A DNA stretch of 64,000 bases from Mactra quadrangularis (Eukaryota; Mollusca; Bivalvia; Venerida; Mactridae): assembly GCA_025267735.1 (NCBI GenBank), contig CM046307.1:5462258-5526257 (forward strand). Direction: 5' to 3'. Position 1 is the first letter of the stretch; every line of letters begins with the position of its first letter. The notes below the pieces were generated by a model. It saw nothing but the letters and a program-made list of their open reading frames with translations, searched no databases and was not told the origin of the DNA. Below, one piece after another: positions 1 to 10,950 of this stretch. The translations under genes were made by a program, and so were the position numbers.

Positions 1-130
1 ATCGGGAAATATCGACATTCAAATGTCTTTGACACAAAACATAAATGTATATTTAAGTATATAATGCAATTTAAACATAAATAACTAAAAGCATACATGA
101 AAAGGAAAAATGAACAACAAGTAAATCTAT

Positions 131-374
131 GAGCTAATGCTCACTAGTGATACCCCCGCAAAAATCTAAAAATATGCGACAAACAGAAAGTAGATGAGCA
201 AGGAGCATGAAATCGCTTTACACCGCATGGGACTATGGGATGAAGCATGCAAAGTATTAGGCTGCTGCATGTTATAGTTGCTGAGAAAACTGCGACGGAA
301 ATTTTGTAACGGACGGACGGACGCACGGACAAGGGTAAAACAGTATACCCCCCTCTTCTTCGAAGCGGGGGTAT
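131..374. repeat. Dispersed repeat with GGACGG run, copy 1
   Basis: This roughly 240-bp block recurs in the same orientation near the right end (62027-62270). Both copies start at GAGCTAATGCTCACTAGTGA, carry a short GGACGGAC-type run and end in GCGGGGGTATA. The end is partly palindromic: TATACCCCCC, a short CTTCTTCGAAG stretch, then GGGGGTATA. The left end GATACCCCCGC is roughly the inverse of the right end, which suggests a small terminal-inverted element. Minus-strand ORFs across it are by-products of the repeat. The family name is unknown to me. Confidence 0.75.
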
Positions 375-1082
375 AATAAAGAAAAAAAGAGAATAGCCAT
401 CAGATCATACATACAAATTGTACACAAATACACAAGTATGACATCAAATATAGTCAGATAGTGCGTACAAAAAAACGTGTTTGGGTAAACATTAAAAATG
501 AGACAATTCATTTCAGGGGTAGGCAGTATTAAAAATAAAATTTGTGTAATTCATTTTAACAAAATTAGCATGGTTAATAAACCACCACTACTTGGTAAAT
601 CATGCTTATTGTGGTAGAACGCTTTCCATCACACCAACAACTAAGACACAAGTAAAACATATCACAATTGTTTATTTTATTGTCATCTTGGGCATCCCTC
701 GTCCTGGGTTAGTTCATTGTATAGTTATTATAAACCGTGTTTTTTGGGTTTTTTTGTTCGAACTATAAGAGATGTTACTTAGATACATATTACATAGAAT
801 TGGCAGTAAAAGAGTGGTTTATGAATTCTAGCTTAAAAATGGTGATCTTAATTTTGCTGCTTCTTTAAAAAACTTTATATACTTCTTAACTAATTTCTTT
901 TTATTTTCTGCGTTTAAAAGATTGACGAATTTATGAATTAGTTGATAACTTCGAATAATTTTAAGTAATCTGAGATATCAATAAAAATCATCCAAAATCC
1001 GATTTAACCGAAATAATGAATTGACATCAACATTATATTTTCGGTCAAAATTAATTCGGATAAGAGAGCGAGAATTGTACAT
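375..1082. other. Gene-free AT-rich sequence
   Basis: No ORF of convincing length, no plausible exon and no recognisable repeat pair is seen in this stretch. Confidence 0.6.
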
Positions 1083-1185
1083 TAGGGCATCATATTGTCA
1101 AAAATCTTACGACAATTTATTATAGCAATATAGAAGGATTTACGACTACAATCGGTCGTAAGACACTTGATAATATGGGCCCCTG
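1083..1185. repeat. Small fold-back element with TCTTACGAC arms
   Basis: The left arm runs from GGGCATCATATTGTCAAAA into TCTTACGAC. The right arm GTCGTAAGACACTTGATAAT continues into ATGGGCCCC and is its imperfect reverse complement. The arms are about 28 nt around a 45-nt loop. A related TTACGA...TCGTAA hairpin sits at 4677-4706. This is the usual look of a short non-autonomous DNA element. No target duplication was identified. Confidence 0.5.
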
Positions 1186-1510
1186 GTATTTCAGTAACCT
1201 TCATCTATAGATAAAATATTTTTAAATCAATTGAATCATTGATCAGAATAAAAATACAATATCTGTGACCGGTAAGTTACAACCCAAATAAAAACTTAAC
1301 AATTTACTCACCTCTTACTTAAGAGTCCGACCCGATGTATGATGTATCAAATTTAGCGTAAGTAACTTTTATATGCCAGATTTAAATAAATTAATATTCA
1401 TTAATTGACAGTACTGTGACACTATTACTTAGCTAATTAGTTAATGATTGTACTTTTGGTTCCGTGTTAGTGTAAAGTATTTAATTTTTGAAGCAATATA
1501 ATTCTCAATA

Positions 1511-4361
1511 TCGAGGGGTTACTGCCAGAACATGCTATATACCATTTTTTCCAATTTTCACTTTTTTACATATTCTGAAAGTGCATTTCAATCCGCATAT
1601 TTTGCACTAATTCACAAGATCATATCTTAATTACAACTAACATTATGTAATAAAAACCAAACCAGCTATCTTTCTAACCTTGTAATACCTATATGCCAAA
1701 TCAGACTATATGTACATAGCTGGTAACTTTTAACATTGAAACAACAATCAATGGAACCAGAACATTCTATAACAAGATAGCTCATTTTGGCATGAAGGGT
1801 ATTAATATCAAATAATACTTTTGAAAATGCCAAAACGTGCTATTGCCAGATAGGTGGTTTTGTTTGGCAGAATAGAACATATTTTAGAAACATTTGTTAA
1901 TGCTAAAACAAGCTATATTGATATAGCTGCCACACTTATACTCTATAGCAGTAATTTAATCAGCTAAAACCATCTACATTGGGATAGAGCTTTTTGGCAG
2001 AAACACATCTTTAACTTAATGTTATGTTTTGGTGCACTAAACCAGTTATGTAAAGAAATGTCAGTTTGACCTAGCGGTCAGTTTGCTTTGTTTTGATAAA
2101 TAGGAAGTGATAAGTGATTCTAAATAACAATAATGTTTTATTGTAAACAAAATGTTTTCCAGGCATTAAACATTATTATACTGATTATGCTATAATTTTG
2201 GGAAGACCTTTACAAAATGATTTTGGTTTAAAAAAAACTCAATGAAGCTGTTAAATATTAACAACAAAAGTTGAGTAGGGATTTTACTTTAAACTACTAG
2301 TCAATTTTGTAACTAATGAGGCCTAATAACTTAATTTCTGTTGGATAATAGCACCCATACTATTTGTATTTTAGATGAATTAAGAATGAAATGATTGGTC
2401 TTAAACTAATCACGGAAATACATGAAAATTAAACTCATGCTGTCCAAAGTCATCAGATCATTAAAATTGTTTAATACCGTATAGAGAAATGACAAATAAG
2501 CAAGCAACACCAGATAATGTCCTGGAAGCTACTTCACTGATGATTAAAAACATTAACATATAAATCACTTTATATGGTATGGATTACTGAATAGAAACAT
2601 GTACCCACAGATTGATATAACGAAATAAAATTCATAACATTCTGTACATCAACACAAAAAGGCAAATATTTAATAAAAGAAACGAACATAATGGTAAGCA
2701 TATAATTCTATGGTAACAAAATGTGTTGACAGACAATGCTTGGATGACATATATATACATATATTTAAATCAGATAGTCAGATGATAAAGATATTGCACT
2801 CAAAGAGAACATTTGTTCACCAAATACTGGAAATTTATTAAACTTAATAAGCCATATATATCATAAATGGAAATAGCAACAAGCTAAAGACAATAAAATA
2901 CAAAAATGAGAAAAACTGAAGGCTACAAATTATCTCAAAGACATTTTCAAAATAAATGAAACTGTGTACAGTTTGAGTATGGAAATGGCAAGTTGTTTTA
3001 GGAGGTCATATATAGATGGGAAAGGGTCTCTAATGTAAATAGTGATCAAAAATGATTCTCCAGTCACATTTGGTGGGATTAATGTTTTTTATTCAGATAA
3101 CTGTGGTGGATGACATAGGAATAAAAATATGTTTACCTCACCAGGCTCTCTTTTGTATATCCTTACATATATAGGAATTTCAATTATTATATTCCAATTA
3201 TATGAAAGTATTTATACAGACATTATGAAGGTACATTTTGTGAACATTATAATTATCAACAAATATTATTTCACCCCAGCTTCATTTTGTGTTACAAATA
3301 GTTTGGTGAAAAAGTCATACTTTCCATTAAAGTATGTCATGTTTCATTTCAGTAATATTCTGTTAAAGTTAGAAACAAGCTTCACGACAAGCTGTATTCA
3401 AAATGATTTAACAATTTAACCTGGTGCTTGCTTCTTAAGGTTTGCATTTGATGAAGACATTCTCTTGGTCAAATCAAATACAAATAAAAACAAGTCGACC
3501 AACACTGACAAATGCTAAACAAGTTACTAAGTTTTCTGCTGAACTTAACATTTTGACTGAAAGGACCTTTGCAAAGAAATAACCAGCTAAATTATTTTAG
3601 TATAATGTACATTGACCTTCAAACAGTGTTAAAAATGTAGTTTGCTGGTGTTAAAACACAAGAAAACTTAAGAAAATGTTAAGAAATATACATATTGAGA
3701 CTTGAAAAACCTTATCAATAGCTATGAGTCACAATATCTCGTACATGTATTAGATTTTGAGAATTGACTGTCTAAGTATTTGGATATTTGACTGGATGTG
3801 CCTTACAAGAATGCAATATAGCACTATTTAGCATCTTTTTGACTCTAAACTGTTGTTTAGGTACACCTCATTTGTTGAGCCATAAGCAGCTATAAGCTTG
3901 TGTCATGTTATGGTCCCGTTTATTTGCTATATTCTACATTAAGTGTCTGTACCAATACAACTTATCAATATATATAATGTTTTGGCACAATTCATGTCAT
4001 TCCAATATAATTTTAAATGCATGCTATCTTTTCATAGCATGTTTTGGCACAATAAGTTTTAAACAGAAATTAAAAATTTCATTCAACCAAAACCAGCTAT
4101 GCGATTATAGCATGTTTTGGCATAAATGTATTACATATTTAGGTGCCTATTTTCAGAGCCAGAACAATTTTAGCTATTTGTGACTATGTTAATAAAGATA
4201 ATGTTAAAAAACATATATCATATTGTCAGTGACATGAATATGAATAACTCTACTGCGTTAAATTTTCAAAATACCATTTTTTTATCATTTGAAACAGAAA
4301 AATGTTCCTCCTGAAAAATTTGAAAATATGGACATAGCAGGTTCTGGCAATAACCCCTCGA
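1511..4361. mobile_element. 2.85-kb non-autonomous TIR element, TA target site
   Basis: The left end TCGAGGGGTTACTGCCAGAA (1511) and the reverse complement of the right end, TCGAGGGGTTATTGCCAGAA, match over about 30 nt. Both are flanked by TA (1509-1510 and 4362-4363). Inside each end there are repeated short motifs of the type CCAGCTAT and ATGTTTTGGCA, for example at 1775, 1838, 1905 and 1989 on the left and 3978, 4042 and 4088-4115 on the right. They resemble subterminal transposase-binding repeats. The interior has only short ORFs (such as 3129-3419 and 3905-4183) with no transposase similarity I can see. It is therefore a long MITE-like or internally deleted element. TA targets are typical of Tc1/mariner, but the end sequence does not let me assign a superfamily. 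Confidence 0.7.
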
Positions 4362-5058
4362 TATGTCAGCACGAACGTCACGTGTCATTTCTTCAATCGG
4401 AAAATATTCAAATTACAGGTCAACGCATATAAATTGATTATATAATTTATGTCATGTTTACATAATAGTATATTCTCACTAAAACCAGAGCATCTTTTCA
4501 CAAACACTCTTACGAAAAAATATCGTAAGTCAAATTCATAGATTTGCATTTTCAAGTCAGAAGGGTAGTAAACGTAACTATGATATTTGAAATGTATACA
4601 ATATTCTACATAATTCAATAATGTTTGAAATTGGTTGACCAAAAATGACCGTATAATATAAGTTTCGTTCTTTTGGCTTACGACGATTTTAATCGTAAGA
4701 TTTTTGTGAAAAGCGCCAATGATCCTATGTAAGGTTCCGTGGTTTGATCTGATAGTATTGCATGGACTTTCGTGTCATCGTCTTCGCCTTCTATTATATG
4801 GACAAGAGTCGTTGTCCGACTGTAAATTTGACCATTGTCAACGTAAATTTACTCGTACAACCAACGAGTGTCATTTATGTGAAAAGAATATATGTTAGTA
4901 CTACCCAAAAACTTAAACCTTTATTGGACACAAATACTTTTTATCACGTAGCCGAAGTACGCACTTTTTGATAGGTATCTATATAATGGCGATAATGTGA
5001 GACGTCACTTTTGATGTCAAACCGTATAAGGATACAAAAGGGGGTTTACCACAATAAA
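4362..5058. other. Gene-free sequence with a short hairpin
   Basis: Only a short palindrome (CTTACGACGATTTTAATCGTAAG, within 4677-4700) stands out. Short ORFs here have no recognisable content. Confidence 0.5.
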
Positions 5059-5335
5059 CATTAGGAACACCTCGACCATTCATTGAATAAATATTCTCAA
5101 AAGGATTCGTGGGGGTACGCCAAGAATACTGGGTTTTTATAACATGCGCGAGGCGAAGCGCTAAACTTATAACTTGTAGGATACACACATGGTTTTGTTC
5201 TATGTTATATATTTGACTTAACATTGTTCAGCGATTGTATTTTACTGCATTATACTTAAAACGAAACATTAATCATCGACTTGACGACCGTGGATTTGTT
5301 TCCTTCAACACCGCTCGAAGCATTTTGTAAGGGCA
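5059..5335 (+). mobile_element. Truncated MITE of the GGAACACCTCGAC family
   Basis: The left end CATTAGGAACACCTCGACC matches the left end of the complete element at 21358-21720. The interior also aligns: a GTTCAGCGAT stretch, then CGTGGATTTGTTTACTTCAA-like sequence and CAACACCG. The alignment stops at about 5335, just before a SINE, so the right end is lost. Confidence 0.6.
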
Positions 5336-5341
5336 TGAAGA

Positions 5342-5600
5342 AGCAGTTGTCCTTGCAGTGGTAGAACGCGATTAGGCGTTAAGAGGTTCAAACCCCACTA
5401 GGGGCACGGCTAATATCATTGAGCAAGAAATTAACACACAGTTGTTCCACTCAACCCACGTATAAATGGTACTGTGAGTGATCACATGCCTGAATGTGAT
5501 AACAATGCTCAAGGGTCATCGGACATGATTGTAACGTCGACTGAACATCACTGGCACCAGTTCCATAACTTGTGATCATAAATAATTTGTACGTCCCAAT
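5342..5600 (+). mobile_element. SINE family 2, copy 1
   Basis: The block has a tRNA-like head with a B-box-like GGTTCAAACCCC, followed by a body with GAGCAAGAAATT, TGTTCCACTC and GTACTGTGAG. The same order of motifs occurs at 25596-25855 (plus) and 56550-56808 (minus). This copy is the most diverged of the three. It is non-coding. Confidence 0.65.
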
Positions 5601-5852
5601 ATATAGTCCTTCGTGTATACATGAACTCTACCTTATTATATAATATTATATTATGAAAATATAGTTATGACACGATAATGTATTCGGGACTGATTTTAAT
5701 TGCAGTCGTTGTTAAATATTATTATTATACCTCACTGGAATTTCCCTATGCTAAAGCCCTATACAGGAGCGGGTGATATTTTGTTTGATCACATGGTAAT
5801 ATTACCCGCTATCTAAGGGAGACCACTTATTAACGATTAGTAGCCGTAAATA

Positions 5853-5928
5853 GCCGCGACCGTGACGTAGTGGTTAGCATGTCTGACTTCGAATCCGGAG
5901 ATCGCGGGTTCGAATCCCGGTCGCGGCT
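5853..5928 (+). tRNA. tRNA-Arg(TCG)-like gene or pseudogene
   Basis: This 76-nt segment folds as a tRNA. The acceptor arms GCCGCGA and TCGCGGC form seven pairs. The seven-base anticodon loop CTTCGAA carries anticodon TCG (Arg), and the T-loop is TTCGAAT. The anticodon stem has one mismatch, the T-stem has a G-G clash and the D-stem is weak. A T-run usable as a Pol III terminator starts about 30 nt downstream. The B-box GGTTCGAATCC is intact. It may be a working tRNA, a pseudogene or the head of a SINE. No SINE body shared with other copies in this window follows it. Confidence 0.5.
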
Positions 5929-6059
5929 GGGTATATTAGTGATATAATTGAATTATTCAGTTTTTTTATTGTACTGATTGTTTTCTTTACTGTGTTGTTA
6001 TTTATTGTTCAATAAATATTTACATGTTACAGTTTTGTTCGGTATAATAAAACAAATAA

Positions 6060-6187
6060 CACATGGCAGTGAGGGTGACAGTACAGATTATCAACCCTTG
6101 AAAATTAATATCAACCTCGGCTAGCGCCTCGGTTGATATTATTTTCCTCGGGTTGATAATCTGTACTGTCACCCTCACTGCCATGTG
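6060..6187. repeat. Perfect-arm hairpin element
   Basis: The 38-nt left arm beginning CACATGGCAGTGAGGGTGAC is the exact reverse complement of the right arm ending CACCCTCACTGCCATGTG. A second inner palindrome lies at the centre (AATATCAACC / GGTTGATATT around GCTAGC). In total 128 bp can fold on itself. It is consistent with a recently inserted fold-back MITE. The opposed ORFs over it are artefacts. Confidence 0.8.
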
Positions 6188-6918
6188 ATATCTATATATT
6201 ATTAAAGTATATGTGTGCGTATTTAACAAGTTTAAGGACTCTGGTGTCAGTGTTTACATTCCACTTTAATTTTTAACGAAGCTGAATTGCCTAGAACGAA
6301 ATCCAAAGTTTCACTAATCGGGAAAAATGAGTATTGATAAATAACTAAATCTTTATTGACCGAAACTAATTGGAAGCAAGAGAAAAGGTTACCTACGACT
6401 TAAAACAATCCTAAACTTTAGTAAATTAGTAAGACCGCTAATTCTACAGGTAAACTTTTACTCAATTACAGAACAAAAAGGGGAGTGGACTAACCACGAA
6501 CATTTCTTTCCTCAATAATGAGGTCAATGTAATTAGTGTTCAGTGTTTGAAGTGAGTGTAATAAAACAAAACTATTTAAACCTGTAGCATAATTATCAAA
6601 CAGCGATGTCAAATATGTCATCATCAGTTAACAATGACCGATTGAAGAGGATTGAATACATTAAAGCCCCATTATATCTATTTCGAATACCTAATGAACA
6701 CGATGTTTTTAATAAAATACAAATATTGCTTAAATATGTTTATGTTATTTATTGCATTTTAAAATGAAAGTAGGTCGAAACCGAAAGTAGAGTTTGGTTG
6801 TCAATACTTGAAACAATAGTTTTAATCACAATATGTTTAAGATGAAGTCATGTTATAGAAAAAAAACTTACTCCAAATTACATAAATAAGCTGCAAAACT
6901 ATTGTCGATCAGCTGGGA
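6188..6918. other. Gene-free AT-rich sequence
   Basis: No convincing ORF, splice-bounded exon or repeat pair was found here. Confidence 0.5.
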
Positions 6919-7111
6919 GTTCAGTTACCGCGAACGTTACAGAACGTTCCGTAACGATACATTCGGAACTCCTCGGCCATTTGCTGCAAATAATCTCGGA
7001 CATATTTAGACGCTATTTTGAAACTACCGGTGTTGAAGTAAACAAATATGTGGCCGAGGAGTTACGAATGTACCGTTATGTAACGTTCTGTAACGTTCGT
7101 GGTAACTGAAC
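6919..7111. mobile_element. Fold-back MITE with GTTCAG...CTGAAC ends
   Basis: The arms are about 60 nt. The left one begins GTTCAGTTACCGCGAACGTT and reaches CGGAACTCCTCGGCCA. The right one is its imperfect inverse, from TGGCCGAGGAGTTACGAATG to GGTAACTGAAC. The inner arm CATTCGGAACTCCTCGGCCA is the same end sequence used by the family with 10-bp target duplications (21358-21720, 45086-45151). The outer arm resembles the element at 55132-55329. Confidence 0.7.
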
Positions 7112-7747
7112 ACGCCACAGGTATATTTTAAACATTAGCGGATAGATGAATATAGTGTGCTCATATATAAAAGTACTTCACTTTTTTAAGAAATCGACAC
7201 TTTGTCAAACTTAAATTTAGAAAGCAGAAAGGTTTGAACTGTTTATTGTGTCTCTAATATATGTTATATTTTGATAATTTCAAGGTTGTAAAATAGTTTT
7301 TGAGTCTGCTGTAAATGATTATATCTTCATATAGTGGCTTTAAGTCACCATAGCTTGTCTCACCTTTGACTTCCGCCTTGTTAAACATGCCATAAAACTA
7401 ATTATTCTAATGATCAGCATAAATGATAGAAAATTATTGCAAATAATAGAAATATTCAAACAATTAAAGCCTTGTTTTACAACATCTTTATGTCACTTTA
7501 ACCGATTAAATTACAGCGCCAATGTGACAAAGATTAATCGAAGTAATACAGATGGATTATTAATTTATTCTTTTGAGTACCATGGTTAAAATGATTATTA
7601 AGTTCAGTCACAAATGTGTTAAAATATTCAAAGTTTGAAGCATTAAGGCCACATGGGTCACGCTCCTGAAACAAACATCTACAACCACTAGTATTATTAA
7701 ATCAGAAATTCTTTGAATGAATTCACGGTTGCTGTGATTGCTACCTT
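7112..7747. other. Gene-free sequence
   Basis: I see no coding or repeat structure that I can support. Confidence 0.5.
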
Positions 7748-7815
7748 CTCCACCAAGCCAGCTGTCTTAAGCGCCAGGGAGTCGAACCTGCGACTCAAGG
7801 ATTCGTAATCTTCAT
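7748..7815 (-). repeat. tRNA-like fragment
   Basis: Read on the minus strand, the segment has GTCGCAGGTTCGACTCCCTG, a canonical Pol III B-box with a T-loop. The acceptor arms do not pair convincingly. It is probably the head of an old tRNA-derived SINE rather than a functional tRNA. Confidence 0.35.
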
Positions 7816-8235
7816 ATTTTAGACTGTTTTCTGTCTAGATAAACTCAAGGTAAAATAATGCTAAATTGGATTTGTTTTAAAAATATTTTATTAAGAAAAA
7901 CTATAAATACATAAATATCACAAATTAGAAGTAGAACACATCGTATAAAACCAGGAAGCAATTAATAAATATTTACACACGGCGAAAACATTTCATTTGG
8001 TAAATAGATGTCACACGTCACTCTTCATTTAATGGAGACAAACATTATAAAAAGGAGGTTTGTTTACCTTTGAAAAATGAAAGTTTATATTGAGCTCTCA
8101 AAAAGTTATATTACAGAAATCAAACATAAATGCACTATGATGTCGTTGTGAACATCATTAAAACTTTGCTGTATAGCTTGTTTTGTAAATGCATTGATGG
8201 TCCCAGTAAAAATTATTGTGATTATAAAAAGAATA

Positions 8236-9967
8236 TTACTTCTGGAAAGATTTAAGACCCAGTGATTGTGAAAACAATCCAGTTCCAGCGTTCTGTGACG
8301 CAGTTGAACCTGAGAACTGAGCACTTCCGGTTAATCCAGCGTTCTGATTGGTTAAGAACTGATTACTTGTAAAACCATTGTTTGACGCACTTCCGGTTAA
8401 TCCTGTGTTCTGGTTGGTTGAAAATAGAGAATTTCCAACGGCCCCATTAAAGTTTGATCCGGGCATACCATTATTTTGAGAGAAACTTGAAGCCGGAAAC
8501 TGGTTATTAAAAAATCCGCCATTACCGGTGTTCATGGTATTTACTCCACCAGTAAATGGTCCTCTTGAAGCTGTATTTGGTAGGAAAGGAAAGTTTTGCG
8601 ATTGGGTAGCAAATGAATTCCATGGATAATTTTTGCTTGTTAAACCATTGTTAAGGTTATTTTGTGATACCATAGAATTGCCGCCAATCATTGTTCCGCC
8701 CATCCCAGTGTTTGCACCTGTATTGAATAATCTGTAAGTTTCCCATGGATCACCTGATTGTCCGAGTACAGTGTTACTTCCAGCGACCTGCATATATACA
8801 AATAACTATAGTTAATTGTTGAAAATGTGGAAATGTTATAGCTAATGCATTGAGACTTATTCGGTAAGTATTATCAGTTCAACAAATGCAAAGTAAGTTA
8901 ACTTTAGATTCATAGTTTCAAAGACAAATGGTTAATACATGCTTTTACACCGTTTATCTATTTACACTCTTGAACTTTTTACAGCGCTTGGTTTGGCTAT
9001 TTATCAACAATTGTCGCTTACTTTTTTAGCCAGCTACTCAAAGAAAAAAATCGAAAATCAACATTACAGTTAAATTTGGCATACATACTATGGAAGACTA
9101 CTTACATTGTTCGTATTCATCGATGGATTAAGGTTGTTGTTGTTGTTATTCCATGATGTCTGCCAGTTTGTCTGATGGTTCCATGGTTGATGAAATCCTG
9201 TCCACATTGGTTGTGGTACCATCATATTCATTGAATGAGGAAAGCCTGTAAGACATGAACATAGAAACTTATGTGATAAATATGTTTGGTAATTCACATG
9301 AACATTCTAAATTCGAACATGCATCTTTATTATCTATGTTATCTAAGACATTTCGACCATAGGCTTCACCTATTGAATAAAAAGGTTTAACATAAGTATA
9401 AGTCTCATGTTCGTAAAGTACAGTTCCGATATAACGACTTCCATATTGGATATTGCAATATCATGCTAATTGTGACGTTTAAAGGCCCTTATATATGTGA
9501 CGTTTGAAGGCCCTTATATATGTGACGTTTAAAGGCCCTTATATATGTGACGTTTAAAGGCCCTTATATATGTGACGTTTAAAGGCCCTTATATATGTGA
9601 CGTTTAAAGGTCTTTATATTAAGACCATTTCGCTATCGAGAACATTAATTAATGGAAGTGGAGCTGTACATAAAACCACAATCCTTCGCCGATTTGAACT
9701 TGTTTCAAGCAACACTGAAATTACAGCCAATTCTATTGTCAATAGACAATATAAACATCCATACTTTTACACAAAAGCAAACTAAAATGTCACATAAATG
9801 TATTTACCCATAAATCCTTGCTGTCCCATCCATGTATGTGTGTTTAGTGGAATACCAGGAATCAATGGTTGTGGCATTCTTGTTTCCCGCCAAAATCCTT
9901 GAAATTGCGACTTCACTGGTGCCATGGCAACGCACATTGCAAAAATGATAGCTCCAATAGTGTTCAT
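8236..9967 (-). CDS. Secreted Asn/Gly/Gln-rich low-complexity protein
   Basis: Three coding exons join in frame: 9967-9808, 9245-9106 and 8787-8236, giving 283 aa. The junctions are GT-AG: donor GTAAATAC after G of a split Gly codon, acceptor TCTTACAG, donor GTAAGTAGT, acceptor TATATGCAG. Residues 1-20 (MNTIGAIIFAMCVAMAPVKS) look like a cleaved signal peptide. The mature part has almost no Cys or Lys and is built of Asn, Gly, Gln, Ser, Phe and Met. It has a W-rich patch and an Asn run in exon 2 and imperfect NQN(T/A)GLTGSA repeats near the C-terminus. I do not recognise the family. The composition resembles extracellular structural proteins of molluscs (shell matrix, byssus or mucus type), which is inference only. 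A spliced 5' leader and TATA box lie upstream. An AATAAA on the minus strand at 7892-7887 is a plausible poly(A) signal. Confidence 0.8.
9473..9622. repeat. 25-bp minisatellite, about six copies, in an intron
   Basis: A 25-nt unit containing TGACGTTTAAAGGCCCTTAT followed by ATATG repeats about six times with only one or two substitutions per unit. It lies in the first coding intron (9246-9807) of the Asn-rich secreted protein gene. It contains TGACG and TATATA-like words, but function cannot be judged from sequence alone. Confidence 0.9.
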
Positions 9968-10918
9968 TTTTGTTGTTGAATTTAATCTGAAATTAGGAGA
10001 ATAGTTTTTAATATATTGTTAGAAGATTAAAATGCCTATTTCGATTCATCTAAAAAAGCGCATTATAAACGTGAAACAATTGAACGTACTATCAAATACA
10101 TGTAACAGTATTGTTTAGTTAAATTGGCAAAGAGACACATTGAAACTTCATCACTACACCTTTGCAAATTTATTTCGTGCATGAGCATTTTATTTACATT
10201 GTCTACCATGAGTTTTCAGACAACTTCTTTAAAAAAGTTGATAAAATATGAAAATATTAAGCTTTGGTAAGCTTGTAAAATTATACGGTCCTGACATAAA
10301 AATACAATTTGCATATCATTTGCATACATTAAACCAGGTAATTTATTGTTAAATACCATTCAACTGTCAGTAGCGCATACATTAACCTTACTGATTTGAA
10401 TATACAGTACAACTGTACTCACGTTCGACAAAATTAGATTTAAACCAGCGGGGTCAATGTATGCGCCACTTTCAGTTGAATACAATTAAACACTATTTTG
10501 CAAACAGAAGAGTGAAATATATAAACTTGTCTCAGGTCGAATCGCATTATCTAGAATAACGATATTAACCCGGCTCGGTAGCGCAGTTCGTAGCTCGCCT
10601 GGCATTTAATATAGTGACCCGAAGGAGGTACAAGTTCGAATCCCACCCGGGGAGGTTATACCCTTCCATAATAAATTGACAATGATGACAATTTTCCTCT
10701 ATTAATAAGGTATATGTAGAAGTGTCCGACCTTGTGAAAAAGTATGTGAGTACTGGTTATTGAAAAGAGTCCGGGAAAGCTAGGTTAGGTACGCTAGCCG
10801 TCGTAAAATAACCTTAAATTTGTGTTGACACGGTGTGTAACACACAATAAAAATAATGATGGTACTTACTGTATTATTTTAGTTCTGTCCTGTAGTGTTC
10901 AGTATCTAAATGTTCACT
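9968..10918 (-). other. Spliced 5' leader of the Asn-rich protein gene
   Basis: Just upstream of the ATG at 9967, the minus strand has acceptor CTAATTTCAG (intron end at 9987), so 9986-9968 is 5' UTR. About 0.9 kb further up, a strong donor ACA|GTAAGTACC ends a leader exon at 10870. The predicted start site lies near 10918, about 25-30 nt from the TATA box. The intron between them (9987-10869) contains a SINE. The structure is inferred from splice signals only. Confidence 0.55.
10567..10858 (+). mobile_element. SINE family 1, copy 1
   Basis: The tRNA-like head (CGGTAGCGCAG, then AGTTCGAATCCCACC as B-box) is followed by a conserved body: GGGGAGGTTATACCCTTCCA, TTTTCCTC, GTGAGTACTGGTTAT, GGAAAGCTAGGTTAGGT and TGTTGACACGG. 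It sits in the 5' leader intron of the Asn-rich protein gene, in the opposite orientation. Four further copies lie at 17790, 19995, 45888 and 55748. Confidence 0.85.
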
Positions 10919-10942
10919 GATCAACATAAGGACCCGAGCTTG

Positions 10943-10950
10943 TATTTATA
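10943..10950 (-). promoter_or_regulatory. TATA box of the Asn-rich protein gene
   Basis: The minus strand reads TATAAATA here, followed 25-30 nt later by TGATCAGTGAAC, a plausible initiator region, and then by a leader exon ending in a strong donor. Confidence 0.6.

Noticed and set aside
3129..4183. Two ORFs (96 and 92 aa) inside the 2.85-kb element
   Set aside because: They are low-complexity, AT-driven sequences without transposase motifs.
9473..9622. Regular repeats resembling a CRISPR array
   Set aside because: The units are directly tandem with no variable spacers, and the context is eukaryotic. The same holds for the 39-bp array.
10567..10680. Functional tRNA gene at the SINE family 1 heads
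   Set aside because: The heads are always followed by the same body, and their acceptor or anticodon stems are degraded.
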